Assembly: GCA_021802185.1 (NCBI GenBank)
Contig: JAKAAV010000034.1
Location: 1 to 10,852 of the forward strand
From: Chloroflexota bacterium
Lineage (GTDB): Bacteria > Chloroflexota > Limnocylindria > Limnocylindrales > CSP1-4
Length of the DNA stretch: 10,852 nt
Direction: 5' to 3'
Below, piece by piece: positions 4,765 through 10,852 of this stretch; position 1 is the first letter of the stretch, and each line of letters begins with the position of its first letter. A program made the translations under genes and the position numbers. The notes beneath the pieces are model-generated. The model did no database searches. It saw only the letters and a list, made by a program, of their open reading frames with translations, and was not told where the DNA came from.

Positions 4765-7461
4765 TCAGGCCTTCAGCGAGTACGCGCGGTCGGGGTCCAC
4801 CCCCAGCTCGCCGATCGCCTGCTCCACGACCCCGCGATCGATCCGCTCGCCCTCCGCGAGCGCCGCGAGCGTCGCGACGGCGACGTGCTCCGCGTCGATC
4901 TCGAAGAACCGGCGCAGCGCCTCCCGCGTGTCGCTCCTCCCGAAGCCGTCCGTCCCGAGGGACACCCACGTCCCCGGAATCCAGCGCGCGCCCTGGTCGG
5001 GCACGGCGGCCAGGTAGTCCGAGGCCGCCACGATCGGGCCCGCCGCGCCGGCTTCGGACAGCGCCGAGGTGACGTACGGGACGCGCCGGGGCTCGCCGGG
5101 ATGCAGCCGATTCCACCGCTCGACGTCGAGGGCCTCGGCCCGCAACTGCTGGTAGGACGGCGCGCTCCACACGTCGGCCGCGACCCCGAATCGCTCCGCG
5201 AGCAGCTCCTGGGCGCGGAGGACCTGCTGGAGGATCGAGCCGCTCCCGAGCAGCGTCGCGCGGGCGCGGGGCTCGCCGTCGAGCGAGGGGGCGGGCCGGA
5301 ACCGGTAGAGCCCGCGGACGATCCCCTCGGCGGCGCCCTCCGGCATGGCCGGCATGACGTAGTTCTCGTTGTAGAGCGTGATGTAGTACGACACGTCCTC
5401 GCCGCCCAGCATCCGCCGGATGCCGTCGCGGACGATCTCGGCCGTCTCATACGCAAAGGCCGGGTCGTAGGCGCGGATCGCGGGGTACGCCGAGGCGTAG
5501 AGGAGGCTCTGGCCGTCGTCGTGCTGGAGTCCCTCGCCGTGAAGGGTCGTCCGTCCCGCGGTCGCCCCCATCAGGAACCCACGGCCTCGCACGTCGCCGA
5601 GCGCCCAGAACTGGTCGCCCGTGCGCTGGAACCCGAACATCGAGTAGAAGATGTAGAAGGGCAGCATCGGTTCGCCGTGCGCCGCGTAGCTCGTGGCCGC
5701 CGCCTGCAGCGACGCCGACGAGCCGGCCTCGGTGATCCCCTCCTCGAGGACCTGCCCGTCCGTGGATTCGCGGTACGACAGCACGAGGTTCGAGTCGACG
5801 GGGTCGTAGCGCTGCCCGTGCGCGGCGTAGATCCCGACCTCCTTGAAGAGCGGGTCCATGCCGAACGTGCGGGCCTCGTCGGGGACGATCGGAACGACCC
5901 GGCGGCCGACGGAGCGGTCCCGGATCAGGTTGCGCAGCAGCTTCGCGAAGGCCATCGTCGTGGAGACGGCCTGGCCGCCGGAACCCGCCGCGAACTCGGC
6001 GAACGCCGCGTCGGCCGGGAGGTCGACCTCCTTCGGGACGACCGCGCGGCGCGGGAGCGGGCCGCCGAGCGCCCGCCGCCGCTCGAGCAGGTACCGGATC
6101 TCCGGCGCGTCGGGCCCGGGGTGGTAGTACGGCGCCTCCTTGAGCTTCTCGTCAGGGATCGGCAGCTCGAGGCGATCACGGAAGATCCGCAGCTCCGCCT
6201 CCGACAGCTTCTTCGCCTGGTGCGTGATGTTGCGCGCCTCGACCCCGGGGCCGAGCGTCCACCCCTTGACGGTCTTCGCGAGCACGACCGTGGGAGCCCC
6301 ACGGTGCGCGAGCGCGGCCGTGTACGCCGCGAACACCTTGCGGTAGTCGTGCCCGCCTCGCCGCAGCCGCTGCAGATCGTCGTCGCTCAGGTTCGCGACA
6401 AGGGCCTGGAGCCGAGGGTCGCCTCCGAAGAAGTGCTCACGGATGTAGGCGCCGGACTCGACAGAGAACTTCTGGAACTCGCCGTCCAGCGTCTCGTTCA
6501 TCCGGTGCACGAGGGCGCCGTCGATGTCGGCCGCCAGGAGCGGATCCCACTCGCGTCCCCAGATGACCTTGATGACGTTCCAGCCCTCGCCGCGGAACAC
6601 CCCCTCCAGCTCCTGGATGATCTTCCCGTTGCCGCGCACGGGCCCGTCGAGGCGCTGGAGGTTGCAGTTCACGACGAACGTCAGGTTGTCGAGCCCGTCG
6701 CGGCCCGCGAGCCCGAGCGCCGCGATGGCCTCGGGCTCGTCCATCTCGCCGTCGCCGAGGAACGCCCAGACGTGGTTGCTGCTCGTGTCCTTGATCCCGC
6801 GCGCCTCGAGGTAGCGGTTGAACCGCGCCTGGTAGACCGCTGCCAGTGGGCCGAGACCCATCGAGACCGTCGGGAACTCCCAGAAGTCCGGCATCAGGCG
6901 CGGGTGCGGGTAGGAGCTGAGCCCCTGCCCCGGGACGACCTCGCGGCGGAAGTGGTCGAGCTGGTCCTCGCTCAGCCGGCCCTCGAGGAACGCGCGCGCG
7001 TAGATGCCCGGCGCCGCGTGGCCCTGGAAGAAGACCTGATCGCCCATTCCGGGGGCGTCCTTGCCGCGGAAGAAGTGGTTGAACCCGACCTCGTAAAGCG
7101 TCGCGGCCGACGCGTACGTCGCGAGGTGGCCGCCGATCCCCGCCGTCAGGTTGTTCGCGCGCAGGACCATCGCGACGGCGTTCCAGCGCACCATGCGCCG
7201 GATCCGGTGCTCCATCTGCTCGTCGCCGGGGAACGCCGGCTCCTGCTCGGGCGAGATCGTGTTGATATAGCGGGTCTGGGTGAGCGGCGGCAGCCCGATC
7301 TGGAGCTGGCGCGCGCGCTTCAGCAGCCGGTAGAGGATGAACTGCGCGCGATCGGCGCCCGCGACGCGGACGACGGAATCGAGGGCCTCGATCCAGTCGA
7401 GGGTTTCCTGGGGATCGCTGTCGGGAAGCTGGCGCTTGAAGTCGCCGTAGGCGTCGAACAT
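4765..7461 (-). CDS. aceE: Pyruvate dehydrogenase E1 component (homodimeric)
   Basis: AceE decarboxylates pyruvate using thiamine diphosphate and passes the acetyl group to the lipoyl domain of E2 in the pyruvate dehydrogenase complex. At 898 residues it matches the single-chain E1 type (about 890). Diagnostic stretches are G-G-H112-L-A-T-Y-A-S-A-A-T-L-Y-E-V-G-F-N-H-F-F and Q-G-H148-A-A-P-G-I-Y-A-R-A-F-L-E-G-R-L. The thiamine-diphosphate motif is G236-D-G-E-M-D-E-P-E, with its closing N-C-N-L-Q-R at 265-270. The C-terminal domain has G-T-D-G-F-G-R-S-D-T-R. It ends Y-S-L-K-A and looks full length. The ATG at 7461 starts M-F-D-A-Y-G-D-F-K-R but lacks a strong ribosome site. It lies 93 bases downstream of marR on the same strand, so read-through from the marR promoter is possible. 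No E2, E3 or lipoate gene is nearby. Confidence 0.96.
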   Translation of the reverse strand: MFDAYGDFKRQLPDSDPQETLDWIEALDSVVRVAGADRAQFILYRLLKRARQLQIGLPPLTQTRYINTISPEQEPAFPGDEQMEHRIRRMVRWNAVAMVLRANNLTAGIGGHLATYASAATLYEVGFNHFFRGKDAPGMGDQVFFQGHAAPGIYARAFLEGRLSEDQLDHFRREVVPGQGLSSYPHPRLMPDFWEFPTVSMGLGPLAAVYQARFNRYLEARGIKDTSSNHVWAFLGDGEMDEPEAIAALGLAGRDGLDNLTFVVNCNLQRLDGPVRGNGKIIQELEGVFRGEGWNVIKVIWGREWDPLLAADIDGALVHRMNETLDGEFQKFSVESGAYIREHFFGGDPRLQALVANLSDDDLQRLRRGGHDYRKVFAAYTAALAHRGAPTVVLAKTVKGWTLGPGVEARNITHQAKKLSEAELRIFRDRLELPIPDEKLKEAPYYHPGPDAPEIRYLLERRRALGGPLPRRAVVPKEVDLPADAAFAEFAAGSGGQAVSTTMAFAKLLRNLIRDRSVGRRVVPIVPDEARTFGMDPLFKEVGIYAAHGQRYDPVDSNLVLSYRESTDGQVLEEGITEAGSSASLQAAATSYAAHGEPMLPFYIFYSMFGFQRTGDQFWALGDVRGRGFLMGATAGRTTLHGEGLQHDDGQSLLYASAYPAIRAYDPAFAYETAEIVRDGIRRMLGGEDVSYYITLYNENYVMPAMPEGAAEGIVRGLYRFRPAPSLDGEPRARATLLGSGSILQQVLRAQELLAERFGVAADVWSAPSYQQLRAEALDVERWNRLHPGEPRRVPYVTSALSEAGAAGPIVAASDYLAAVPDQGARWIPGTWVSLGTDGFGRSDTREALRRFFEIDAEHVAVATLAALAEGERIDRGVVEQAIGELGVDPDRAYSLKA

Positions 7462-7554
7462 CTCGGCCGAATGGTAGAGCGGAAGGTCGGTTGCCGCCGG
7501 GCGGCCGTCCGAGGGACCCCCGAGGCACTCCAGAGGGGATCCGGTCCCGGGCAG

Positions 7555-8223
7555 TCAGTCGGATGAAACGGATGCGACCGGATCGGGGCGCTGCACCGTG
7601 GAGGCGGCCATGAGGCCACGGGCGTCGCGGTCGGCGGCCGCGATCGGCGCGGCGCCGGGCACGATCGGGGCGGTCTCGGGCGCAGCCGCCACGGATTCGA
7701 CGCACGCCGAGGCGACACGCTCGAGCAGCGTGGCGAGCGTGTCGAGATCGGCGTCCGTGACCTGCTCGAGGAAGTGCCGCCGCACGCCGGCGAGATGGAC
7801 GGGGGTAGCGGCCCGGAGGCGACCGAGCCCCTCGGACGTCAAGGCCGCGAACGAGCCGCGGGCGTCGGAGGGGCAGGCGCGTCGCTCGACGAGCCCGTCC
7901 GCGACGAGCCGATCGACGACGCGGGTGATGCCGCTGCGGCTCAGCAGCACGCGTTCGGCGAGCTCGTGCATCCGCAGCTGGCGGCCGTCGGCGTACGCAA
8001 GCTGGACGAGCACGTCGTAGCGGGCGAGCGACATGCCGCCGTCGTCCGTGAGCTCCGTCTCGAGGTGGCGCATGACGACGGCGTGGGCGCGCAGGAACGC
8101 GCGCCAGGCCCGCAGCTCCGCGCCAGCCAGCTGCGCCGCCGGCAGCCCGACGACGGGCACCTCGCGCGGCGCCCCGTCGCGCTCCGCCAAGCCGATCGGC
8201 GATTCCGTTTCCATCGTCTCCAT
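7555..8223 (-). CDS. MarR-family repressor
   Basis: This 222-residue MarR-family winged-helix regulator is expected to bind DNA as a dimer and release it on binding a small phenolic or hydrophobic ligand, or on oxidation. The dimerisation helix is near 35-57. Next come L-A-R-Y-D-V-L-V-Q-L-A (66-76), the recognition region L-S-R-S-G-I-T-R-V-V-D-R-L-V-A-D-G-L-V (94-112), and the wing R-A-C-P-S-D-A-R-G-S-F-A-A-L-T (115-129). The last 40 residues are an Ala/Pro-rich tail longer than usual for the family. C117 sits in the wing and C174 in the final helix. The ATG at 8223 is chosen. An ATG at 8214 is possible, as GGAG precedes it closely. It is divergent from yceI and shares two operator-like palindromes with it, so it probably represses both itself and yceI. 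Confidence 0.9.
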   Translation of the reverse strand: METMETESPIGLAERDGAPREVPVVGLPAAQLAGAELRAWRAFLRAHAVVMRHLETELTDDGGMSLARYDVLVQLAYADGRQLRMHELAERVLLSRSGITRVVDRLVADGLVERRACPSDARGSFAALTSEGLGRLRAATPVHLAGVRRHFLEQVTDADLDTLATLLERVASACVESVAAAPETAPIVPGAAPIAAADRDARGLMAASTVQRPDPVASVSSD

Positions 8224-8243
8224 GCCTGCTCGGACCGCCTGGC

Positions 8244-8280
8244 GACCGGCTGGCCGGTCCGCCGACCGGTTCGGCCGGTC
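8244..8280 (-). repeat. Two tandem perfect hairpins in the marR leader
   Basis: Two adjacent units each pair GACCGG with CCGGTC: 8244-8259 with loop CTGG and 8264-8280 with loop TTCGG (plus-strand reading). They lie between the marR -10 element (8316-8311) and its start codon, so they would be in the mRNA 5' leader. Further CCGG blocks continue to about 8294. This could be a post-transcriptional control element or a second protein-binding array; neither is shown. Confidence 0.5.
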
Positions 8281-8310
8281 TCCCGGTGGCCGGCCCGTTC
8301 CCACGGCGAC

Positions 8311-8316
8311 ATCATA
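8311..8316 (-). promoter_or_regulatory. Probable -10 element of marR
   Basis: TATGAT on the minus strand matches five of six consensus bases and lies about 90 bases before the ATG. The matching -35 position falls on the palindrome at 8333-8348, although the hexamer itself is poor. A repressor bound there would block marR as well as yceI. Confidence 0.45.
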
Positions 8317-8332
8317 CCCTGCCGGCGGGGGT

Positions 8333-8348
8333 AGTTGCGCGTGCAACA
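8333..8348. promoter_or_regulatory. MarR operator 1
   Basis: AGTTGC-GCGT-GCAACA is a near-perfect inverted repeat of 16 bases. It covers the yceI -35 hexamer and the expected -35 region of marR. The arms are the same as in operator 2, and the two centres are 43 bases apart, about four helical turns. The arms fit recognition by a MarR dimer; the divergent marR gene is the obvious regulator. Confidence 0.7.
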
Positions 8349-8363
8349 ACGAAAGGCTATAGT
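8335..8363 (+). promoter_or_regulatory. Promoter of yceI
   Basis: TTGCGC (8335-8340), a 17-base spacer and TATAGT (8358-8363) form a good housekeeping-type promoter, with five of six matches at -10. Transcription would start near 8370, leaving a leader of about 97 bases before the yceI ATG. Confidence 0.6.
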
Positions 8364-8375
8364 GGCAACCGTACA

Positions 8376-8391
8376 AGTTGCACACGCAACT
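8376..8391. promoter_or_regulatory. MarR operator 2
   Basis: AGTTGC-ACAC-GCAACT is an inverted repeat with perfect 6-base arms. It lies just downstream of the predicted yceI transcription start. With operator 1 it brackets the yceI -10 element, so occupancy of both would exclude RNA polymerase. Confidence 0.72.
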
Positions 8392-8466
8392 AATGCGGGC
8401 GCCTGGGAGCCCGGATCGGCGGGCCGAGACCGCGAATCCGGCGCCGGCGCAGAGGAGCAGATACAG

Positions 8467-9045
8467 ATGGCAGCGTGGAATCTCGACCCGGTCCATTCGT
8501 CGGTGCAGTTCGCCGCCCGGCACATGATGGTCACGAACGTCCGCGGGCGGTTCCGCGACTTCTCCGTCGACGTCGCGTTCGACCCGGAGCACCCCGGGCA
8601 GGGTCACGTGAACGCGACGATCCAGGCGGCGAGCATCGACACGGGCATGGACCAGCGTGACGCGCACCTGCGGAGCGCCGACTTCTTCGATGTCGAGCAC
8701 TACCCGACGATCACGTTCCGCAGCACGTCGGTGCAGCCGAAGGGTGGCGACCGGTACGCGGTCCAGGGCGACCTGACGATCCGTGGCGAGACCCGGCCCG
8801 TCACGCTCGACGTGGAGTTCCTCGGCGTCGCACAGAACCTGCAGGGCGGGAAGAGCGCCGGGTTCTCTGCGCAGACGCGGATCAACCGCAAGGAGTGGGG
8901 CCTCACCTGGAACGTCGGCCTCGAGACCGGGGGCTGGCTCGTCGGCGACGAGATCCGCATCGATATCGACGTGGAGCTGCTCTCCGCGACGACGCAGCAG
9001 GCCGCCTCGACGGCCGAGAAGGGCACGGCGCAGGGCGCCGCCTGA
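8467..9045 (+). CDS. YceI-family protein
   Basis: This 192-residue protein belongs to the YceI family of lipocalin-like beta-barrels that bind isoprenoid or other long hydrophobic molecules. Family hallmarks are the N-terminal W-N-L-D-P-V-H-S-S-V-Q-F and H-M-M-V-T-N-V-R-G-R-F. The middle has D-A-H-L-R-S-A-D-F-F-D-V-E-H-Y-P-T-I-T-F-R-S, and the end has G-L-T-W-N-V. There is no signal peptide, so it acts in the cytoplasm, unlike E. coli YceI. The last 18 residues are Ala/Thr/Gln-rich. GAGGAG (8452-8457) nine bases before the ATG supports the start; the longer frame from 8335 would run through the operators. Control by the divergent MarR protein suggests induction by a lipophilic, phenolic or oxidant signal. 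Confidence 0.93.
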   Translation: MAAWNLDPVHSSVQFAARHMMVTNVRGRFRDFSVDVAFDPEHPGQGHVNATIQAASIDTGMDQRDAHLRSADFFDVEHYPTITFRSTSVQPKGGDRYAVQGDLTIRGETRPVTLDVEFLGVAQNLQGGKSAGFSAQTRINRKEWGLTWNVGLETGGWLVGDEIRIDIDVELLSATTQQAASTAEKGTAQGAA

Positions 9046-9182
9046 TCTCCCGGCAGCACCCTCGGCGGCGCCCGTCGGTTCGACGCGCGGCGGGCGGAGC
9101 AGCGGGCCAGCGGGCCGGAATCGGCCGCGCACCCACGGCGCCGATCACACGTCGCGCCGCACAGAGGCGCCACCGAGCAGGG

Positions 9183-9211
9183 ACGACCCGGCCCACACGG
9201 CCGGGTCGTTT
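9183..9211 (+). terminator. Intrinsic terminator of yceI
   Basis: ACGACCCGGCC (9183-9193) and GGCCGGGTCGT (9199-9209) form a perfect 11-bp stem with the 5-base loop CACAC, followed by TT. It lies 137 bases after the yceI stop and before the ppgK promoter region. This is the best terminator in the window. Confidence 0.8.
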
Positions 9212-9253
9212 CGCGTCCGGCGATTTCCCTCGCTCCGCGGCGTGGCCGCCCGG

Positions 9254-9259
9254 TAGACT
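9254..9259 (+). promoter_or_regulatory. Possible -10 element of ppgK
   Basis: TAGACT matches four of six consensus bases and resembles -10 sequences common in actinobacteria. It lies 31 bases before the ppgK ATG and after the yceI terminator. No good -35 hexamer is found at the right distance. Confidence 0.35.
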
Positions 9260-9278
9260 GGCGCCGACGGGGGTCACC

Positions 9279-9284
9279 GAGGAG
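9279..9284 (+). promoter_or_regulatory. Ribosome binding site fixing the ppgK start
   Basis: GAGGAG stands six bases before the ATG at 9291. The alternative in-frame ATG at 9450, which would give a protein of normal family length, has no comparable site. This supports translation of the N-terminal extension. Confidence 0.7.
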
Positions 9285-9290
9285 CAGCGC

Positions 9291-10262
9291 ATGGACGAAA
9301 CGGTGCGTGACGTCGACGCGTTCGGGCCGGTTCTCGCCACCGACGGGACGCCCGAGGGCAGCAACGGCGCCGGCCCGCCGGATGGGCACGGCGGCGACGG
9401 GGCGCCGGTCGGCGGGAGCGGCGCCGGCGACGGCGACGGCGCGACGCGGATGTCCTCGCTGGCGGTCGGGATCGACGTGGGCGGCACCGGCGTCAAGGCA
9501 GCGATCGTCGACCTCGCGACCGGCGCGCTCGTCTCGCCCCGGGTGCGCGAGAAGACCCCGCTCCCCTCGACGCCCGAGGCCGTCGCCGACACCATCGCCC
9601 ACATCATCGAGCGCATCGAGGCATCGGGGCACGACACGCAGGGGCTGCCGGCGGGAGCCGGACTCCCCGGCGTCGTGAAGGACGGGTGGCTCCGGACCGC
9701 GGCGAACATCGACAAGTCGTGGCTCGTGACGCGCGCGGAGGACGTGCTCGAGCGGCACCTGTCGCGGCACGTGCTGATCGTCAACGACGCGGACGCGGCC
9801 GGCCTGGCCGAGATGCGCTACGGGGCCGGCGTCGGCCACAGCGGCGTCGTGCTCATGCTGACGATCGGCACGGGCATCGGGAGCGCGCTGTTCGTCGACG
9901 GCCGGCTCGTTCCCAACACCGAGCTCGGGCACCTCGAATTCCACCGCCGCGACGCGGAGACGCTCGTCAGCGGCGCGGCGCGCGAGCGCCGGAAGCTCGG
10001 CTGGAAGCAGTGGGCGGGGGAGTTCGACGCCTACCTCGACCGCGTCTACCGGTACTTCTCGCCCGACCTCATGATCCTGGGGGGCGGCGTGAGCAAGGAG
10101 ACGAAGCGGTACATCCAGTACCTCACGCCGCGCGGCCCACTCGAGGTGGCGCGCCTGCTGAACGCCGCGGGCATCGTCGGCGCGGCGCTCGCCGCGGCCG
10201 AGGCGCAGGGCTACCGGCCGCCCGAGTCGGCCGGGGTGCGCGAGGTCGTCGCGGCGGGCTGA
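9291..10262 (+). CDS. ppgK: Polyphosphate glucokinase (ROK family)
   Basis: This enzyme phosphorylates glucose to glucose 6-phosphate using inorganic polyphosphate and usually also ATP. The ROK phosphate-binding loop is G-I-D-V-G-G-T-G-V-K (60-69). The catalytic aspartate is D166 in L-I-V-N-D-A-D-A-A-G-L-A-E. The second phosphate loop is T-I-G-T-G-I-G-S-A (191-199), and the sugar-binding E-L-G-H-L-E lies at 211-216. T-A-A-N-I-D-K-S-W (136-144) is characteristic of polyphosphate glucokinases rather than ordinary ROK glucokinases, and the ROK zinc motif is absent, as expected for this group. The first 53 residues are a Gly/Asp/Pro-rich extension that family members normally lack. Without it the protein would be 270 residues, the usual size. 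The gene appears monocistronic and converges on the ATPase gene. Confidence 0.93.
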   Translation: MDETVRDVDAFGPVLATDGTPEGSNGAGPPDGHGGDGAPVGGSGAGDGDGATRMSSLAVGIDVGGTGVKAAIVDLATGALVSPRVREKTPLPSTPEAVADTIAHIIERIEASGHDTQGLPAGAGLPGVVKDGWLRTAANIDKSWLVTRAEDVLERHLSRHVLIVNDADAAGLAEMRYGAGVGHSGVVLMLTIGTGIGSALFVDGRLVPNTELGHLEFHRRDAETLVSGAARERRKLGWKQWAGEFDAYLDRVYRYFSPDLMILGGGVSKETKRYIQYLTPRGPLEVARLLNAAGIVGAALAAAEAQGYRPPESAGVREVVAAG

Positions 10263-10320
10263 GGCGCGGGACAGTCCTGCGTTACCGCCTGATCGTCCGT
10301 CTGGCGGGGGCGTGGCTCGC

Positions 10321-10337
10321 GACCGTGGGTGACGGTC
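10321..10337. terminator. Small hairpin between converging genes
   Basis: GACCGT (10321-10326) and ACGGTC (10332-10337) pair perfectly around a 5-base loop. The right arm overlaps the ATPase stop codon. It lies in the 73-base gap between ppgK and the ATPase gene. There is no T-run, so a role in termination is only possible. Confidence 0.3.
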
Positions 10338-10852
10338 AGGCGACCCAGCGGCGGCGACCGACGGTCCGGATCAGCTCGGCCGCGACGGCCGGCAGCAGGG
10401 CCACGACGGCCACCAGCAGCCAATCGGACGGGTCGAGCGGCGTCGCCCGGAACGCCGCGGCGACGGGTGGCAGGTACGGGATCAGCGCCTGGACGGCGAC
10501 CGTCACGACGCCGCCCACGAGCAGCAGCGGGTTCGGGCGCAACGTGAGCACGGGCAGCCGAAGGCTCCGGTTCGCGTTCGCACGCACGGCCTGTCCCGCG
10601 ACGAGCGCCGAGTAGGCGAGCCACCGCGCGTGCTCGAACCCGCCAGGGTGCAACTCCATGATGACGAGGGCGGCCAGCGCGCTGAACCCGCCGGCCAGCC
10701 CGATCCGGACCAGCAGCCCGTTGTCGAGCAGCGGCTTCGAGCGCGGGCGCGGGGGCACGCGCATCGCGTCGGGCTCCTCCCGCTCGATCTCGAACGAGGC
10801 CACCGTCAGCATGTCGATGAAGACCTCGAGCCAGAGGATCTGGATCGGCAGC
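10336..10852 (-). CDS. P-type cation-transporting ATPase, C-terminal part
   Basis: Only the last 171 residues are in the window; the frame stays open to the right edge. The visible part begins L-P-I-Q-I-L-W-L-E-V-F-I-D-M, the sixth transmembrane helix of P2-type ATPases, where ion ligands reside. The helix-6 exit F-E-I-E-R-E-E-P-D-A-M and R-P-R-S-K-P-L-L-D follow, as in the cation ATPase C-terminal domain. Four more hydrophobic segments follow: L-L-V-R-I-G-L-A-G-G-F and onward, W-L-A-Y-S-A-L-V-A-G, L-L-L-V-G-G-V-V-T-V-A-V, and W-L-L-V-A-V-V-A-L-L-P-A. That gives the standard ten-helix end. Helix 6 has E-V-F-I-D where calcium pumps have N-L-V-T-D. The transported ion cannot be assigned. The apparent start at 10812 is an internal methionine. 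Confidence 0.85.
   Translation of the reverse strand, partial: LPIQILWLEVFIDMLTVASFEIEREEPDAMRVPPRPRSKPLLDNGLLVRIGLAGGFSALAALVIMELHPGGFEHARWLAYSALVAGQAVRANANRSLRLPVLTLRPNPLLLVGGVVTVAVQALIPYLPPVAAAFRATPLDPSDWLLVAVVALLPAVAAELIRTVGRRRWVA

Noticed and set aside
7471..7476. TACCAT on the minus strand as an aceE -10 element
   Set aside because: It would sit only ten bases before the start codon with no matching -35. It is too weak to list as a promoter.
4885..7566. 893-codon open frame on the plus strand opposite aceE
   Set aside because: Its product is Arg/Val/Glu/Asp-rich with no domain pattern. It is the expected antisense shadow of a long GC-rich gene, while the minus strand encodes a clear AceE.
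8335..8466. Upstream extension of yceI
   Set aside because: It would translate through the promoter and both operators. The family start and a ribosome site support 8467.
8224..9132. Upstream extension of the marR frame to 525 codons
   Set aside because: It runs antisense through yceI and the operators. The MarR homology begins only after the ATG at 8223.
1..10852. CRISPR array, transposon, tRNA or rRNA
   Set aside because: I found no regularly spaced repeat array, transposase motif, terminal inverted repeats or structural RNA signature. The window looks like ordinary chromosome.

Overview
The window is very GC-rich and nearly filled by conserved bacterial genes. Third codon positions are strongly G/C-biased, which creates many long spurious antisense reading frames. 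A polyphosphate glucokinase of the ROK family, a homodimeric-type AceE pyruvate dehydrogenase without an adjacent E2, a divergent marR/yceI pair and a conserved protein with a Y-x-P-P-x-G-x-L-G core all point to an actinobacterium or a GC-rich chloroflexote. The sequence does not settle which.

Region 1 (about 1-3862, minus strand) is a compact reactive-sulfur operon. In transcription order it reads: ArsR-type repressor (3798-3436), short DsrE-family protein (3428-3015), TusA-like carrier with CPMP (2930-2694), DsrE2-like protein (2683-2120), second TusA-like carrier with CPGP (2042-1794), sulfide:quinone oxidoreductase-like flavoprotein (1779-589) and a second ArsR-type regulator (439-50). 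Most junctions are 7 to 84 bases, and one Shine-Dalgarno overlaps the preceding stop codon. The likely logic is that SQR oxidises sulfide to protein-bound or free persulfide, the TusA and DsrE proteins pass the sulfane sulfur on, and a Cys-containing ArsR protein senses it. No rhodanese, persulfide dioxygenase, Dsr reductase or Hdr-like complex is present in the window. A palindrome with a CACGTG core lies upstream of each arsR gene, and a perfect 8-bp hairpin follows the last gene.

Region 2 (3863-8223) holds a conserved gene of unknown function (4111-4659, plus) converging on aceE (7461-4765, minus). A 12-bp perfect stem between them probably terminates both. Upstream of aceE on the same strand is a MarR regulator (8223-7555), so marR and aceE could be co-transcribed.

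Region 3 (8224-9209) is a textbook divergent regulator/target arrangement. marR and yceI share a 243-base intergenic region with two AGTTGC-N4-GCAAC operators. One covers the yceI -35 element and the other lies just after its predicted start site. The marR leader also has two tandem perfect hairpins. A strong intrinsic terminator ends yceI.

Region 4 (9210-10852) has ppgK, with an unusual 53-residue Gly/Asp/Pro-rich N-terminal extension. It converges on the C-terminal part of a P-type cation ATPase that runs off the right edge.
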